Positions 11,160 to 22,949 of a stretch of DNA of 64,000 nucleotides are shown here, one piece after another. The DNA comes from Onchidella celtica (taxonomy: Eukaryota; Mollusca; Gastropoda; Systellommatophora; Onchidiidae): assembly GCA_963931925.1 (NCBI GenBank), contig OZ007569.1, positions 42,898,021 to 42,962,020 of the forward strand, written 5' to 3'. Position numbers and translations under genes: made by a program. The notes under the pieces are model-generated. The model worked only from the letters and a program-made list of their open reading frames with translations. It did no database searches and was not told the DNA's origin. Within the stretch, counting starts at the first letter, position 1. Every line of letters begins with the position of its first letter.

Positions 11160-11833
11160 CTACACCTAAATGCTAAGAAAACGAAAGTCATGCATACTGG
11201 AACAGGGCACCATGAACACCAGGAGATACTAGTAAACAAAACAGCACTAGAAAAAGTGACTGATTTCAAATACCTAGGATCACATAAATCGCAAGCTGCT
11301 CAAAGGACATAAAAACAAGGATAGGAATGGCAAAACACAAAATGGTTCAACTAAACAACATTTGGAAGGATAGAGGCACACCAACGGACCTCAAAGTGAA
11401 CATACTTAAGTGCTTGATCTGGCCAGTCCTACTATATGGTTGTGAAGCCTGGACACTCAAAAAGGCAGACATAACAAGATTGGAGGCAGCTGAAATGTGG
11501 CTTTACAGAAGGCTACTCAGAATAAGTTGGACAGAAAGGAGAACAAATACAAGCATCTTAGAACAGCTTGGCACCACCAGAAGAATAACACCTGAAATAA
11601 ATAAAAGAAGACTTGCATACATCGGCCACGCGGCCCGAAACAAAAGCACGGCCCTTATGATATCAATTCTTCAAGGAAAGACAGAAACAAAAAGAAAACA
11701 AGGAAGACCACCCATTACATATCACGATAACATCAAGAAAGTCAGCCAGCTGGAAATAAGTGAACTAACTAGGAAAGCTAAGGACAGGATTGGGTGGAGG
11801 AGATTTTGTCGTGACATCCACTGTAGCAGCTAA
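11160..11833 (+). pseudogene. 5'-truncated, frameshifted RTE-like LINE 3' end
   Basis: The last part of a non-LTR reverse transcriptase ORF is visible. A segment from about 11170 ends in a conserved YLGS motif near 11280. The frame then breaks, and a second open segment (11327-11833) carries the typical C-terminal region: LLYGCEAWTL, a LRISW motif, an RRLAYIGHAAR-type helix and a KQGRPP motif. The catalytic FADD box is missing, so this copy is dead. A short GATGACGATGAA run after the stop resembles the short-repeat tails of RTE elements. Clade assignment is tentative. Confidence 0.75.
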
Positions 11834-11849
11834 CATCGATGACGATGAA

Positions 11850-13510
11850 GCCGACAGGTGACAGGTGAGGTGACCCTTCACTGGCTTCAGACCGTCCCCT
11901 TTGCCCCTTAAAAATAACTGAAACAGCAGATTATGTCTGTGACAATAAGTTAAGGCAGAATGGAAAACCATTTCCATATCGTAATAATCTGGGATGCTAA
12001 ATATGTTTTGTAGAATAATAATGATGTTAAGCGGAGAGCTGTATTAATGCATGTATTTTTAAGCGATTTGCTGCAGTGAAAACTGCAATCTACATTCCAC
12101 CTTTTCCAGTTCATTTTATGCCCTGATATTGTGTAAATAAAGTGTCACAAACAGGACATGGGTTCAGTTTGTTAAGAATGCAGCCATTGCCATGGTAATT
12201 GATTTGTAATCTCCCTCATTGGATTTATACCAATCTATACTTCTTTATTGTTCAGATGTACAAAATTACACATGCATTCTTAGATTTACATATAATATTT
12301 TCAAAATTTTGTCAACACAATTTGTCCATACACTGAAAACTGTAAAAGAGTAAAAAAAAAAAAAAAGTCAGATGTACAGTTACAAGCTGAATGTGTCAGC
12401 TGTTCCCATCTCACAAAATTCAAGACGAAATGGACGCAGGTGCACTACATGGTCAAACAGCCTTGGTGTTTATTTTTATTTCAAAAACTATAATAAGTAC
12501 AGCTTTGTACTACCATACTTTTGAATTGGACGTGAAAATGGAATAGTTTTTTGTTTGTTTGTTTTTCAGTACTGTTGGCTGACAACCAGAACTGACTAAG
12601 TCCATTTTGGCCCCTTTTCTGATTATAGCCAAATGTTTTTTCATAATGTCTAAAGCTATCTATGCCGTAGTCTTTCAAATAACCTTAGAAACGCATTTCT
12701 AAATACAATGTATACATGTAAATATTTTTTTTTATGTCCGTAGGTTTATTATGTCATTGTTAATGGCCCACAATTGACCAATTTTCTCAAAATGCCAATT
12801 TTAGACATAACCAGTTCTGGTCATCAGCTGACCAATAACGTGAGGCGAAGCCATGAAATCAGTAATACGTTGCTGCCGTCAAAGTTGCAAAAAAATCAAG
12901 CAAACTGATGGCTGGGATAAAAATTTCCCATTCTTATAATAGAAAACAATTGCTGACATGATTTCGTCATCGTTCCCGAAGACTGTTATGACTTGAACAT
13001 ATATATATAAATCGATTTTTCTATTTTTTAACTACATTCAAAGCCACATCGAATGGTCTTTGTTCTAGACTCCCAAGCCGAAAAACAATTGAAGAGCAAA
13101 CTTTCAGAAATCATTAGACCCGTTGTGCCAAAATAAAACAATTTTTTTGCTTCTCCTGAAAAGTAGTCGATCAAAACCAATTACATGTACCAGTTTTAGC
13201 AAATGGTGACGATTTAAACTGACAAAAATCAAAAACCCTGTTGAGCCCCAACCATCACTTTGCTTGATTTTTCTTTCAACATGGGTGGCACTGACTTTTT
13301 ACTGATTTTGAGGAAATGTTAGACTAATAAAAAATAAATAATACACTTGAATGAAAAAAAGTTCTCATTTTGTTTCTTTTCCTGTCATTTTGAGGAAATA
13401 GTTTTCTTGTTGTCTTTTTCTGTCTTGTTCTTTCAATTCTTTTTTATTTTTCTTTCTTGGCTCACCCAACTTCCATTTTTAAATGTGGATTTCTTTTTTT
13501 TTATTATGGG
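11850..13510. other. Non-coding stretch
   Basis: No coding signal seen. It contains a poly(A) run near 12350 and the first copy of an unclassified dispersed repeat (13030-13225). Confidence 0.5.
13030..13225 (+). repeat. Unclassified dispersed repeat, copy 1
   Basis: This segment shares ordered blocks with 17505-17700: CATTCAAAGCCACATC, TTCTAGACTCC, GTTGTGCCAAAATAAAA, TTTTTGCTTCTC and GGTGACGAT. A shorter match (TTTTTTTGCTTCTCCTGAAAA) occurs near 14465-14485. No terminal repeats or coding capacity are visible. Confidence 0.65.
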
Positions 13511-13516
13511 TTTTGT

Positions 13517-13600
13517 GCCAGGGTTTTGAACCTGTGGAGACTTGGTTCTCTGCTCCGTTTCTTTGTTGTGTGGTTTTAACTGACTGAGCTATCTCCACCC
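13517..13600 (-). repeat. tRNA-like SINE head (minus)
   Basis: Read on the minus strand, an A-box-like TAGCTCAGTCAGT (13579-13591) is followed by a B-box-like GGTTCAAAACCC (13521-13532). Spacing fits a pol III promoter of a tRNA-derived SINE. It does not fold as an intact tRNA gene by eye. Confidence 0.5.
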
Positions 13601-13617
13601 CCCACCTTGTGGGTGTT

Positions 13618-13691
13618 GAAATAACTTATATATTAACTTTAGTCCTAAAAAATGGAAATAACTTATATATTAACTTTAGTCCTAAAAAATG
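13618..13691. repeat. Perfect 37-bp tandem duplication
   Basis: Two exact copies abut, each starting GAAATAACTTATATATT and ending CCTAAAAAATG. Being perfect, it is a recent local duplication. It lies between two SINE-like heads. Confidence 0.9.
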
Positions 13692-13711
13692 AACAAATAA
13701 AAAATATGCAT

Positions 13712-13795
13712 CTGAATGGGTTTGAACCCACAGCAATAAGACTGGTTATGCACTAGCAATCCACTACATTAAACCTCTTGGCCATGCAGGCTGCT
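13712..13795 (-). repeat. tRNA-like SINE head (minus)
   Basis: The minus strand shows GGGTTCAAACCC (13718-13729) as a B box. Upstream of it is a tRNA-like 5' half that includes GGCCAAGAGGTTTAATG. Its sequence differs from the neighbouring SINE head, so this is a separate family or subfamily. Confidence 0.5.
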
Positions 13796-14630
13796 GATAG
13801 TGTGAGTGAAAAGATTTATTCAAACACTCTTACTTAAAAAAAAAAATTAAAAAGGGGCATAAGTGGCCAAGTGAATCATTCAAGGGAGACTAACCAACAA
13901 TTCCTTTACCTTCCTTTACCCCTATCTTAATGAACAAGTCAAAACTGTTGAGCTAATGGATGCACAGGAGTTCCTGAGGATGTGGATGGCAATGAAAACA
14001 CTTGTACTGTGATTTTTTTTTTATCTCAAATTCTGTACATTACATGTATCGTTACAGAATGTCTCCATCCACCTAACTCAAATTTGCGAGAAACACCATT
14101 CAGCCTTCAAACAGACTGTATATCATCAGGGCCATGCTATACAAAACTAGACGTTTAAAGTGTGGCAATTTTAATCATTTAATTGATTTCCTGGAATTTA
14201 AACATCTTGCAAACCAATCTCTTTTCGTGTCTCCTATAAAAATGTCAAAATGTCAGGTAGTTAAAAACATACAGTAATGATATTGAAGGTCACATGGTAA
14301 ACTATCATAGCTTGACTTAAAAAAAACAACAAAAAAACTACGATATTTGGTATGCTGTTGCCCTTGCAGGTTGTTTTTCAAGACAGGCCTTAAAATCTGA
14401 AAACTAAGGGTTAAATAATGTTTCTACAAAATCATAGATATTAACTCTGATAAAGAAAGTTATTCGTTTTTTTGCTTCTCCTGAAAAATTTGCAAAAAGT
14501 AAGTTATATGTATACAATAGCTCACCATGCAGTCCTTGAAATGGCTTAAACTTAACACTATGTCTAAAGCTGTTATGATCAGACTTGCTTTTCATTTTTT
14601 TTCTTCCCCAATTTCACTGAACTTAATTAT

Positions 14631-16904
14631 ATATGGCCTTTAGCGTCTTTACAGACGGTCTTAGCAGCTAGAATATTCACTTTCATTTTGACTGACAGCT
14701 TCTCTCGTGGCTTATTCTGCCAATGTTTGACCCGAGAGTGCGATGGCAGTGATTGCAGGTCAGTCTTTTGGGTTCACTTTGGCGAGTGTTTTCATTCCGC
14801 CTCTGTCGTTTTGTCAGGTATGTTTCTTTTGCCTTGAAGTCTATTGCGAGCGTGCCACTGCGCAATTTTTGTCTCCATCTGCTTCGATCATTTGCAAGGT
14901 TCTCCCATTCATTGGGGTCGATGTTGAATGCTTTCATCGTGACCTTGCAAGTGTCTTTGAATCGCAGATGTGGCCTACCTCTGGGTCGGTTGCCAGTAGC
15001 AAGTTCCCCGTAGAGAATTTGTCTGGGGATGCGATCATTTTCCATACGGTGGAGATGTCCAAGCCACCGCAGTCTTTTTTTGCCTAGGAGAGCCTGAGTT
15101 GATGGAATGTTGGCTCGGCTCAGAACTTCGATATTTGAGATCCTGTCTTGCCACTTGATCTTGAGAATTTTGCGTAGGCAGCGCAGGTGGAAGGAGTTGA
15201 GGGATCTTTCATGTTTGGAGTAGGTGGTCCATGTCTCTGAGCCATACAGCAGGGTGCTTAGGACGCAAGTTTGGTACACGAGTACCTTTGTTTTGATGGT
15301 CAGCTTGCTATTGTTCCACACCCTTTTTGAGAGTTTGCCAAAAGCTGTGGCCGCCTTTCCTATTCTGGCATTTATTTCAGTTGTTATGTCTGTGCTACCA
15401 CTGATGGTTGAGCCTAGGTAGCAGAATTTTCCCACTTGCTCCAGAGGAGAGCCATTCAGCATGATTGGGTTGGGGTTTCTCAAGCCTTGTGTCAAAACTA
15501 CAGTTTTTGAGACACTGATCTTTAGCATGAATTTGTCACAGGCTTTGGCAAGGCTATTGATGAGAGCCTGGAGCGTGGTTTCATCGTGGGCCACGATTGC
15601 AGCATCATCTGCGAAGAGGAGCTCTTGTAACATAATATGCTCTGTACGAGATTTTGCTTTTAGTCTGGCAACATTAAAAATGGAGCCGTCCACTCTGGTG
15701 TTAATAAGTACTCCACCTGAACATTGACCAAAGGCATTCTTGAGTAGGGCTGCAAAATATATACCAAATAAGGTAGGAGCAAGAACACATCCCTGCTTCA
15801 CACCGCTGTTTACAGCAAATGAATTGGATGTGCAGCCCTCAAAGTTGACACATGCCCTCATGTCAGTGTGGAAGGATGCAATAAGTTTTAGCAATGTTGG
15901 TGGACAGCCTATGGATTTAAGGACTGCATACAGGCCAGATCGGCTTACGGTGTCGAAAGCCTTTGTTAGGTCCACAAAGCATGTTATAAGCGGCCTGTTT
16001 TGTTCTTTACATTTTTCTTGGATTTGCCGAAGTGCAAATATCATGTCAATAGTTGATCGTTTGCTTCGAAAGCCACATTGTGTTTCTGGTAAGACTTTTT
16101 CCGCCAGTTGTTGAAGGCGGCAGAGGATGACGCGAGCAAAAGCCTTTCCAGTAATGCTGAGGAGGGATATGCCTTGATAGTTGTTGCAGTCGCCTTTGTC
16201 TCCTTTGTTCTTGTAAAGTGTGACAATTTTGGCGTCTCTCATATCATGTGGTATCACGCCTTCTTTCCAACACTGCAGTAACAGATTATACAGGTGTGGT
16301 AATAGTGGGCCTTTTAGGTCTTTTAATACCTCTGCAGGAATGTTGTCACTTCCTGTGGCTTTTCCAGCAGACAGGTGGTCGATTGCATTGGAAAGCTCGA
16401 CTAAGGAAGGTTCAGCGTCAAGTTCGGCCATTATTGGCAGTTTTTGGAGGTGTTCCTCAAAATCTGGTGGAATATTTTTCTCAGTTGAATACAACAGAGA
16501 GTAATGCTCTACCCACCTATTCAGTTGTTCATTTTTATCTGTGATGGGTTCACCATTTACAGACTTAAGTGGGGCGCTTTTGGTGATGATTGGCCCAAGA
16601 GCTACTTTCATCTGACTAAAGGCGGTTTTCATATCTCCCTTTTCATTTGCCTCTTGTATGCTGTTACACAAGTCTGTCCAGTATTTGTTGGCGCAACGTC
16701 TTACCTCCAGCTGAAGTTTAGCTTTTGCATTTTTCAAACAAGTTTTTGTACTCTGATTGCAATTTTTGTTATACTCATTGAAAGCAGATTTCTTTTGCTC
16801 AATGAGAGGTAGGAGAATTTCGCTGTTCTGGGCTACCCAGTCGTTGTTTGAAACTTTATGCTGTCCAAAAGACTTGATGGCACAGTCATGAATTTTTGAA
16901 CTGA
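14631..16904 (-). mobile_element. 5'-truncated non-LTR retrotransposon with 12-bp target duplication
   Basis: The insertion is framed by GAACTTAATTAT at 14619-14630 and at 16905-16916, which fixes its borders at 2274 bp. The LINE reads on the minus strand. Its 5' end is cut within the ORF, the usual outcome of incomplete target-primed reverse transcription. The 3' end has no long poly(A). The retained frame has no stop over its whole length, so the copy is fairly young. Confidence 0.88.
14683..16902 (-). CDS. Truncated LINE ORF2-type protein: reverse transcriptase and C-terminal zinc finger
   Basis: The frame is open from the truncated 5' edge of the element to a stop at 14683, about 739 codons; an internal ATG at 16737 would give 684 residues. 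The RT palm includes the conserved FVDLTKAFDTV block, a VKQGCVLAPTLF block and the catalytic FADD at 15604-15615. Downstream are a YGSETWT motif, a thumb-like region and a C-terminal CX2CX12HX3C finger (about 14690-14754). The endonuclease domain is absent because of the 5' truncation, so the copy cannot move by itself. I do not assign a clade; the protein resembles the C-terminal finger-bearing LINEs common in invertebrates. Confidence 0.88.
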   Translation of the reverse strand, partial: SSKIHDCAIKSFGQHKVSNNDWVAQNSEILLPLIEQKKSAFNEYNKNCNQSTKTCLKNAKAKLQLEVRRCANKYWTDLCNSIQEANEKGDMKTAFSQMKVALGPIITKSAPLKSVNGEPITDKNEQLNRWVEHYSLLYSTEKNIPPDFEEHLQKLPIMAELDAEPSLVELSNAIDHLSAGKATGSDNIPAEVLKDLKGPLLPHLYNLLLQCWKEGVIPHDMRDAKIVTLYKNKGDKGDCNNYQGISLLSITGKAFARVILCRLQQLAEKVLPETQCGFRSKRSTIDMIFALRQIQEKCKEQNRPLITCFVDLTKAFDTVSRSGLYAVLKSIGCPPTLLKLIASFHTDMRACVNFEGCTSNSFAVNSGVKQGCVLAPTLFGIYFAALLKNAFGQCSGGVLINTRVDGSIFNVARLKAKSRTEHIMLQELLFADDAAIVAHDETTLQALINSLAKACDKFMLKISVSKTVVLTQGLRNPNPIMLNGSPLEQVGKFCYLGSTISGSTDITTEINARIGKAATAFGKLSKRVWNNSKLTIKTKVLVYQTCVLSTLLYGSETWTTYSKHERSLNSFHLRCLRKILKIKWQDRISNIEVLSRANIPSTQALLGKKRLRWLGHLHRMENDRIPRQILYGELATGNRPRGRPHLRFKDTCKVTMKAFNIDPNEWENLANDRSRWRQKLRSGTLAIDFKAKETYLTKRQRRNENTRQSEPKRLTCNHCHRTLGSNIGRISHERSCQSK

Positions 16905-16916
16905 GAACTTAATTAT

Positions 16917-18611
16917 GTGAGTAATTTATGCCTGATAAATACATGTAATTACAAAGCTTGAAAATTATTTGCCTTTTCAAGCCATTTGGCCAATATATTT
17001 TTTCAAGAACTGCACATTCAATGTCAAAGACTTGCCTGTGGTTTGCAGAAATTTGACCTCATCGGTTATAAAATAAAAGTTTTCAGTTCCAATATTTTGA
17101 GGTTAAAAACATTTTTTTCAACCAGGGGTTATTGATAAAGTACATACGCTCTGATGAAGAGGTGGGGTTGCCTCTAATATATGATAAGCATTGGGGGAGG
17201 AGTTTGGCGAGCAAACGAAAGTTTTTCATTTATGGTAATTGAACATTTTGTCCTTATGAAACTGACATTGTTCATGCAAAATGTCACTGCAACTACAAGT
17301 TTTCAAATAGCACGGTCTTATCACTGATGTGAGGTCCAGGGTGTGAAAAGTTTACATGGGAGCCAAATATCGCAAAAATCGAGCATACAAACTTTAAGGT
17401 TGGCCCCCTGCACACAATTTTAACATGTTAATTACCCCTATGGCTGAAATCGTCACCATTCCCTAAGATTGTAGTAACTCAAAAATTCTACAAACTGATT
17501 TCTATACATAGTCAACATTCAAAGCCACATCAAATGATCTTGATTCTAGACTCCTTACCCGCAAAATAATGAATAGCAAATTTTCAAAATATAATCAGCA
17601 CTAGACCAGTTGTGCCAAAATAAAATAGTGTTTTTGCTTCTCTTGAAAGGTAGTCAATACTAATCACTACAGTTTTAAGGAAAGGTGACGATAATTATGA
17701 TCACTGTCACTTAATGCACACTGGTAATAATATCAGAAACAATAAATGCACACACAGAGCAAAAGTCAATCTGGAAGGTGCATTGGCATTGTGAAATATC
17801 CATCATGAAACGAGAAAATTCTCCACATTGCAAATGTGTTAGCTGATTTGAATCAGTTTGTCTTACGAAGACATCTTCTGAGAGATATTTCATTTGAAGC
17901 AACTTAGGAATGCCATGAAACTGAAAGACTGCTCGAGGGTCATATCAACATTCAAGGATTAACTTGCAATGATGATACATGGCACAGTGGCATGGTATGA
18001 ATTAGATTTGAGAGGATCTAAATTTTCTTCTGCAACATTATGTTACAAGAGAAACTTGGATATTGGGGAGCTATAATTGGATGACCAAGTGAATGGGGTA
18101 AGTAGACTCAGAACTTGAAAACATGAAAGTGCTACTTAATACTGTTTTCAATGCAATCATTTTAAGATGGGCCTGCCACTGGTGCTTAATTACAAAACAT
18201 TTTCGGGTTTTTAAAAAAAATAATAGATATTTTAGAGAATTATTCAAATCCCAAGCAAAATCTTGGAAGATTTTATTGTGAAGCTGAAACTGCAAAAGCC
18301 AGCACTCTTCTTTAGACAAAGATTTATACACTAACATATTTCTGTTTGCCGTGACATTTCATATGTGCTATATGTCTTATCTTCTTCATGTTTCATTATA
18401 ATTTTCATGGTCAGTAAAAAAAAAAGAGGTTTCAAACAGACACTTGTGACTAGTTGTCAACAGCCACTCATCTAATGCAAATGTACAACAAAACCATGAA
18501 AATAATGATACAAAATGAATGGTTGGATGACATTGTGGAAAAAGAAAAAAACCATTGGTGATCTTTTTCAAATGTGGACTGAAACTCAGAATCCCAGGAG
18601 TGGAAATAAGA
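16917..18611. other. Non-coding stretch with repeat copy 2
   Basis: No gene is supported. The second copy of the dispersed repeat described at 13030 occupies 17505-17700. Confidence 0.5.
17505..17700 (+). repeat. Unclassified dispersed repeat, copy 2
   Basis: Collinear with 13030-13225 in the same orientation, with many substitutions and small indels, so both copies are old. Confidence 0.65.
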
Positions 18612-21287
18612 TACAGTGGAGCCCGCATAATCCGAAGTCGTCAGGAAATGGGTTACACTTTGATTTACCAGAGTTCGATTTACCTCCAAGCCGAGAAATA
18701 ACCACTAATATGCTGTTTGCCTCATACCATCCATTTAATTACATCCCCTCTTGCTGACCCCCCCCCCCCCCCCCCACAAACACACGCACAAACAACGACA
18801 TAAACACCTGTATGAGATCTTTTGGTTATTTTTCTTCTTTAGAAGTGACCGTACCGTGGTGGTAAAACAAGAAAAGCAGTGTTGAATGCCTTTTTAGGCC
18901 TAATAATTCTGGTCAGCAAAGTCTGCTGGCTGTCTATATCTTGGCCACATGTATTGTGTGTGACGTCATCAATCAATAAAGACATTCTCCCATGTATGAA
19001 GTTCAAATGCAAGACCGTAGGCCTACTGCGTTATCCCACCTTACCATCAGTGGCGTCGAATTACCATTACGCAGTGTAACAATCCTGTACTCGTCCCCCC
19101 TACCCATCGAGTGTAGTGTGGTGAACGTGTAAACACTACAGCGAGGTATTTACAGTACTGAAGTGCAAAGAACTAGGTCAGGTCTTGTTCCTCCAGGACC
19201 TTGCCACAATATTTAAGTTTAATACAGTCATGTGATGCTGCGTTCTACTGCATGTTAATCTTATACGGTATACTGTGTCTTGGTTGTGCATGTTGTCGTT
19301 ACGTCAGCAATTGATAAATTTACTGGTCATAATCCGAGCACCATCTCGCGTACGCGTGTTGGTGGCTGACATCCCTGGTCATTGGGGCAGAATCATGCTT
19401 AGTGCAGGGATCCCACCTGTACCACAGCCACCCTCCACACCATGTTTCTCGCTTGCTCGGATAGACACGTAAGAGGAAGGCTCTGCAGTCTACCCATTAC
19501 ATCATTTTTGGCACCTCTACTTCCCCCTCTATCGCTGCTAAGAGTAAAGACTTGTTGAACAGTTGTTTGTGGAAATTTGTTTTTATGGGGTTGAAATCAG
19601 AAGTTACCTTGAGGATGAGCGCACTCAATCAGATTTATGAGAATTTTGGGCAGTTCAAACTCGAATTAGCAGTAAATGTTTAATGGAGATAAAGAAGAAA
19701 AAAACTCATTTCAAAAACTCGATATAGCAGAAATTCGAATTCGAAGTAAAGTACGCGACAGACCTGCGCTGGCTGTGTATAAAAGGAGAGTGGTGGTATG
19801 TAGACTAAAGAATTATAACGATTTAAGACCTTGGGTTGAGTTTTGAGTCAGTGGCGTTTTAAAAAGTTATTTAAGAATTAAAATTGCATCTATATGGACT
19901 AAATCATATCATGACTTTGGTTTAGAAAAATTAATTGTGTTTTTAAATGTCAAAAAGTCGTAAAACGATCTATATTGAGGAACCGAAAACAGATTAATAA
20001 GAGTTAAATCATTCCAAAATTGCTTATATCGCGAGTGTAATCTGTACTCACGCCAAAGGTTATCTACTCAATGTGTTTACAGCATGTTAGCTCATCAATC
20101 AGTTTGCTGTTTCAGCAGGAGAGGGCCTTGGTGTCTGACAGACATTCCTGGAGTTGAACAGGGTGTTCACAAGGATTACGGCCACAAGGAGCTCCACATG
20201 TTGCAACTTGATTTTCTCTTCTCTGATGATTGCATTCTTTCGCGACAAGTCACAGGGAACCGGATTTCCTGTCACACAGTCAGAACGTATCCCTGATTTC
20301 TCAGTCAATTGGTTGTCATCTCTTTTGCCGTTTGGCTGGAGAAAATATAAACATCTGGTGGATTAAATGTTTTGGTCATGTAACAAAATATGGAAATCTC
20401 TTTGAAATGAATAACTTTAGTTCATAAAATAAAATAAAAATGGGGAGGAGAGGGTGGTGTCTTGATTTTCACAGCCCAACTAGTTGTACGAATTCTTATT
20501 ACATGTATATTTAAACCATACGTAGTCCACACTGATTTATCAATGTTCTAATTTAGATTTAACTGATGCGTTTAGGAAAGTAATATCATCCTGAAAACTG
20601 AAAATGTTGGCCTACTGAGCAGAAATTTTTAAAATAAACATCACATGACTCTCACCCCTGAACAAAACAGTCTTCATATGACATATAAAAACCAAATTTT
20701 GACAAAGGAGATGGGAAACCAGGCCAACTTTTCCCACCAGATACAATTGGAGCAAATGTTGGCTTTGTTTAAACAGCTCACACAGAGATCAGGATGGGTG
20801 TTTTCTCAAGAAACTTGTCCATTCTGAAGGTAAAATAGATGAGCTTCCTAAATGGTCTTTTGAGGCCTTCAGCATCTTTAAACACCACTAAAATTTTTCA
20901 GACAAAAATAATTCCTTGTAGGTCTTTCTGAAATTTATGAAAAGCTAAGCCTCATAATTTCTTCTCTCAATATCAACAATCTAATCAAGGCAGGATGATA
21001 ATAACCATCACATTCAAACCAACATGTGTTAAAACTAAACTAAGCAAGTGCTCCGCACAACAGTGATATTGGAGGAACGGATGACAATATGCCGATAATT
21101 AAAAGAAATGGGGACATAATTGCGTTATTTATTGGACACTTCCCATTATTATGGTGATGTTTGATCCCCCACCCACCCACCCCCTTTTTTCCTTCTCTTC
21201 CACCACTAATCTGCTATTTCGACTTTCTCTTTACTCGACACGAGTCAGACGGTCCCACTGATATCGAGATATTTGGATTGCACTGTA
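18612..21287. mobile_element. Possible pogo/Tigger-like DNA transposon remnant
   Basis: A TA followed by CAGTGGAGCCCGCATAATCCGA starts at 18612. At the other side the inverted form of CAGTGCAATCCAAATATCTCG ends at 21285, followed by TA. Both ends resemble pogo/Tigger termini, and further AATTCGAATTCGAAG-type subterminal sequence lies near 19740. I see no transposase between them. The two ends are only loosely similar and could belong to separate elements. Confidence 0.35.
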
Positions 21288-21941
21288 CTTACAGTGGGTG
21301 ATTTTATGTGGAGAGCACAATTTAGATGACAGAGACCATGGTGTGCATGAAAGTAAAGATATTTATACTGTAAGAGAGAATACAATATTACACATATTAG
21401 ACTAGGGATGTTGCCGCTGTACATCATATGCTGAGAGAACACAGAATGCAAGAGATCTGTTGTGGTTGTTTGCAAGAGAAACAGATTTACAAAACTATCA
21501 AAGAATACATGGTGAGTAGAGGTGAGCACTACAGAAATTGCTATAGTTGGGCTGTGTTCAGGGATTGGTTTTCTGGTATACCACAGGATAAACAAAGGGT
21601 GTGTTGTCAAGCTTGAATGGTTGAGTGTGATATCAAATTTTTAATGAGCAATGGTTGATTGTGACAAAGATTATGCTCAGCTGAGCGTTCTACCCTAGGA
21701 TGTTACAATAATGTCGTCATCTTGATCGTAATCTGTGCACAGTTGAATTATGTCCTGCGTGTCAGGTCAATGTGTTTTAGTTAGGGAAGCATATTGTGTG
21801 CACTGTTAATTTTGTTAATTTATCAGTGTGTGTGTATATATGTGTGTGTGCGCGCTATGTATCATACTTTCTGCTTCTGTAACTGTATTGTTATGTATTC
21901 AATGATCAAAACAAATTTCCTTGTACAAGGACGAATAAAAT

Positions 21942-21967
21942 TTATCTTATCTTATCTTATCTTATCT
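21942..21967 (+). repeat. (TTATC)n run after GAATAAAAT
   Basis: About five TTATC-type units follow GACGAATAAAAT. This pattern looks like the short-repeat 3' tail of a LINE or SINE whose body is not recognisable. Confidence 0.5.
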
Positions 21968-22302
21968 TTGTTCAAGGACTTGTCTGTTTCAGAATGAGGG
22001 TATGCAGCAGTAATATGTCAATATGAGTGCAGTGTGTCTGGGTGAGAATGAATACACAAGTGGTGTTTACACAACTTCAGAGAAATGGGCACGCTTAGCA
22101 AGAAGATGTGTTTAACAGATGATACTGTCGAAGATCCAAAAATTCTGTTACGCGCAGCATGTTTATTACTGTGTTTAGCTTACACGCTCTATGAAGTTTT
22201 TCTCTACACATCCTCCTAGGGCTCTGACAAACTATAACAATAGAACTGTCACAAAATAATGTCATAGCTCATAATAAAATTAAACATGACAGGTCCTTAG
22301 AC

Positions 22303-22686
22303 CAGGGTTCATACAAAGTCTTGAAAACTAATTTTAAGGACTTCCTAAGGACTCACAGTAAACAAATTAAGGACCTGTGTGCCTGTGACCAAGAAATATT
22401 GCAACTATGCAAGTGGTGTGCAGCACTCATTGAAACGAAATGTTTCTGTGTCCAGAGTTCAAACATAGTAAATTCACTCTGAAAAGTTCAGTTATTTCAA
22501 AGTACCAATTATCCAGTGTGGAACTTTAAGATTTGAATCTCAAATGTTTCAACAGAAACACAAATTTTAAGGACTTTTTAAGGACTTTGACATCATTTTC
22601 AGAATTTAAGGACTTTTTGAGTACTTATTTTTTCTTTTATGAAAATTAAGGACTTTAAGGACTTTTAAGGACCTGTGTGAACCCTG
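22303..22686. mobile_element. hAT-like MITE rich in AAGGACTT
   Basis: The element begins CAGGGTTCATACAAAGTC and ends with the inverted form of CAGGGTTCACACAGGTCC. It is flanked by TTAGAC on both sides (22297-22302 and 22687-22692), a 6-bp target duplication. Inside, the motif AAGGACTT or AAGGACCT recurs about ten times, mostly near the two ends. There is no coding capacity. CAGGG termini fit hAT; the 6-bp duplication is shorter than the common 8 bp but occurs in some hAT lineages. Confidence 0.75.
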
Positions 22687-22913
22687 TTAGACAGATGTGG
22701 TAAATCTGCTGGGTAAATTTGGTTCATACACAAATTACTTTGGTAACTTTAGGTACAGATCATTGTAAGTAAACTGTACAGTCAAAACATTCTACCCAGG
22801 AAAGAACATTGAGGACGTGAAGGCTGGAGCACAAGCAGGAAATTTTCTAGGTTTATTTGTTTCAACCATGGAACAATTCAGCAAAATGCAAAGAAAAAAC
22901 AACGTCAGTGTGC

Positions 22914-22919
22914 TTTATT
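22914..22919 (-). terminator. Poly(A) signal of TAF1A
   Basis: AATAAA on the minus strand lies about 30 nt after the TAF1A stop codon, so the 3' UTR would be very short (about 50 nt). Confidence 0.75.
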
Positions 22920-22949
22920 CTAACAACATATTTCTAAATGACTGCTCTA

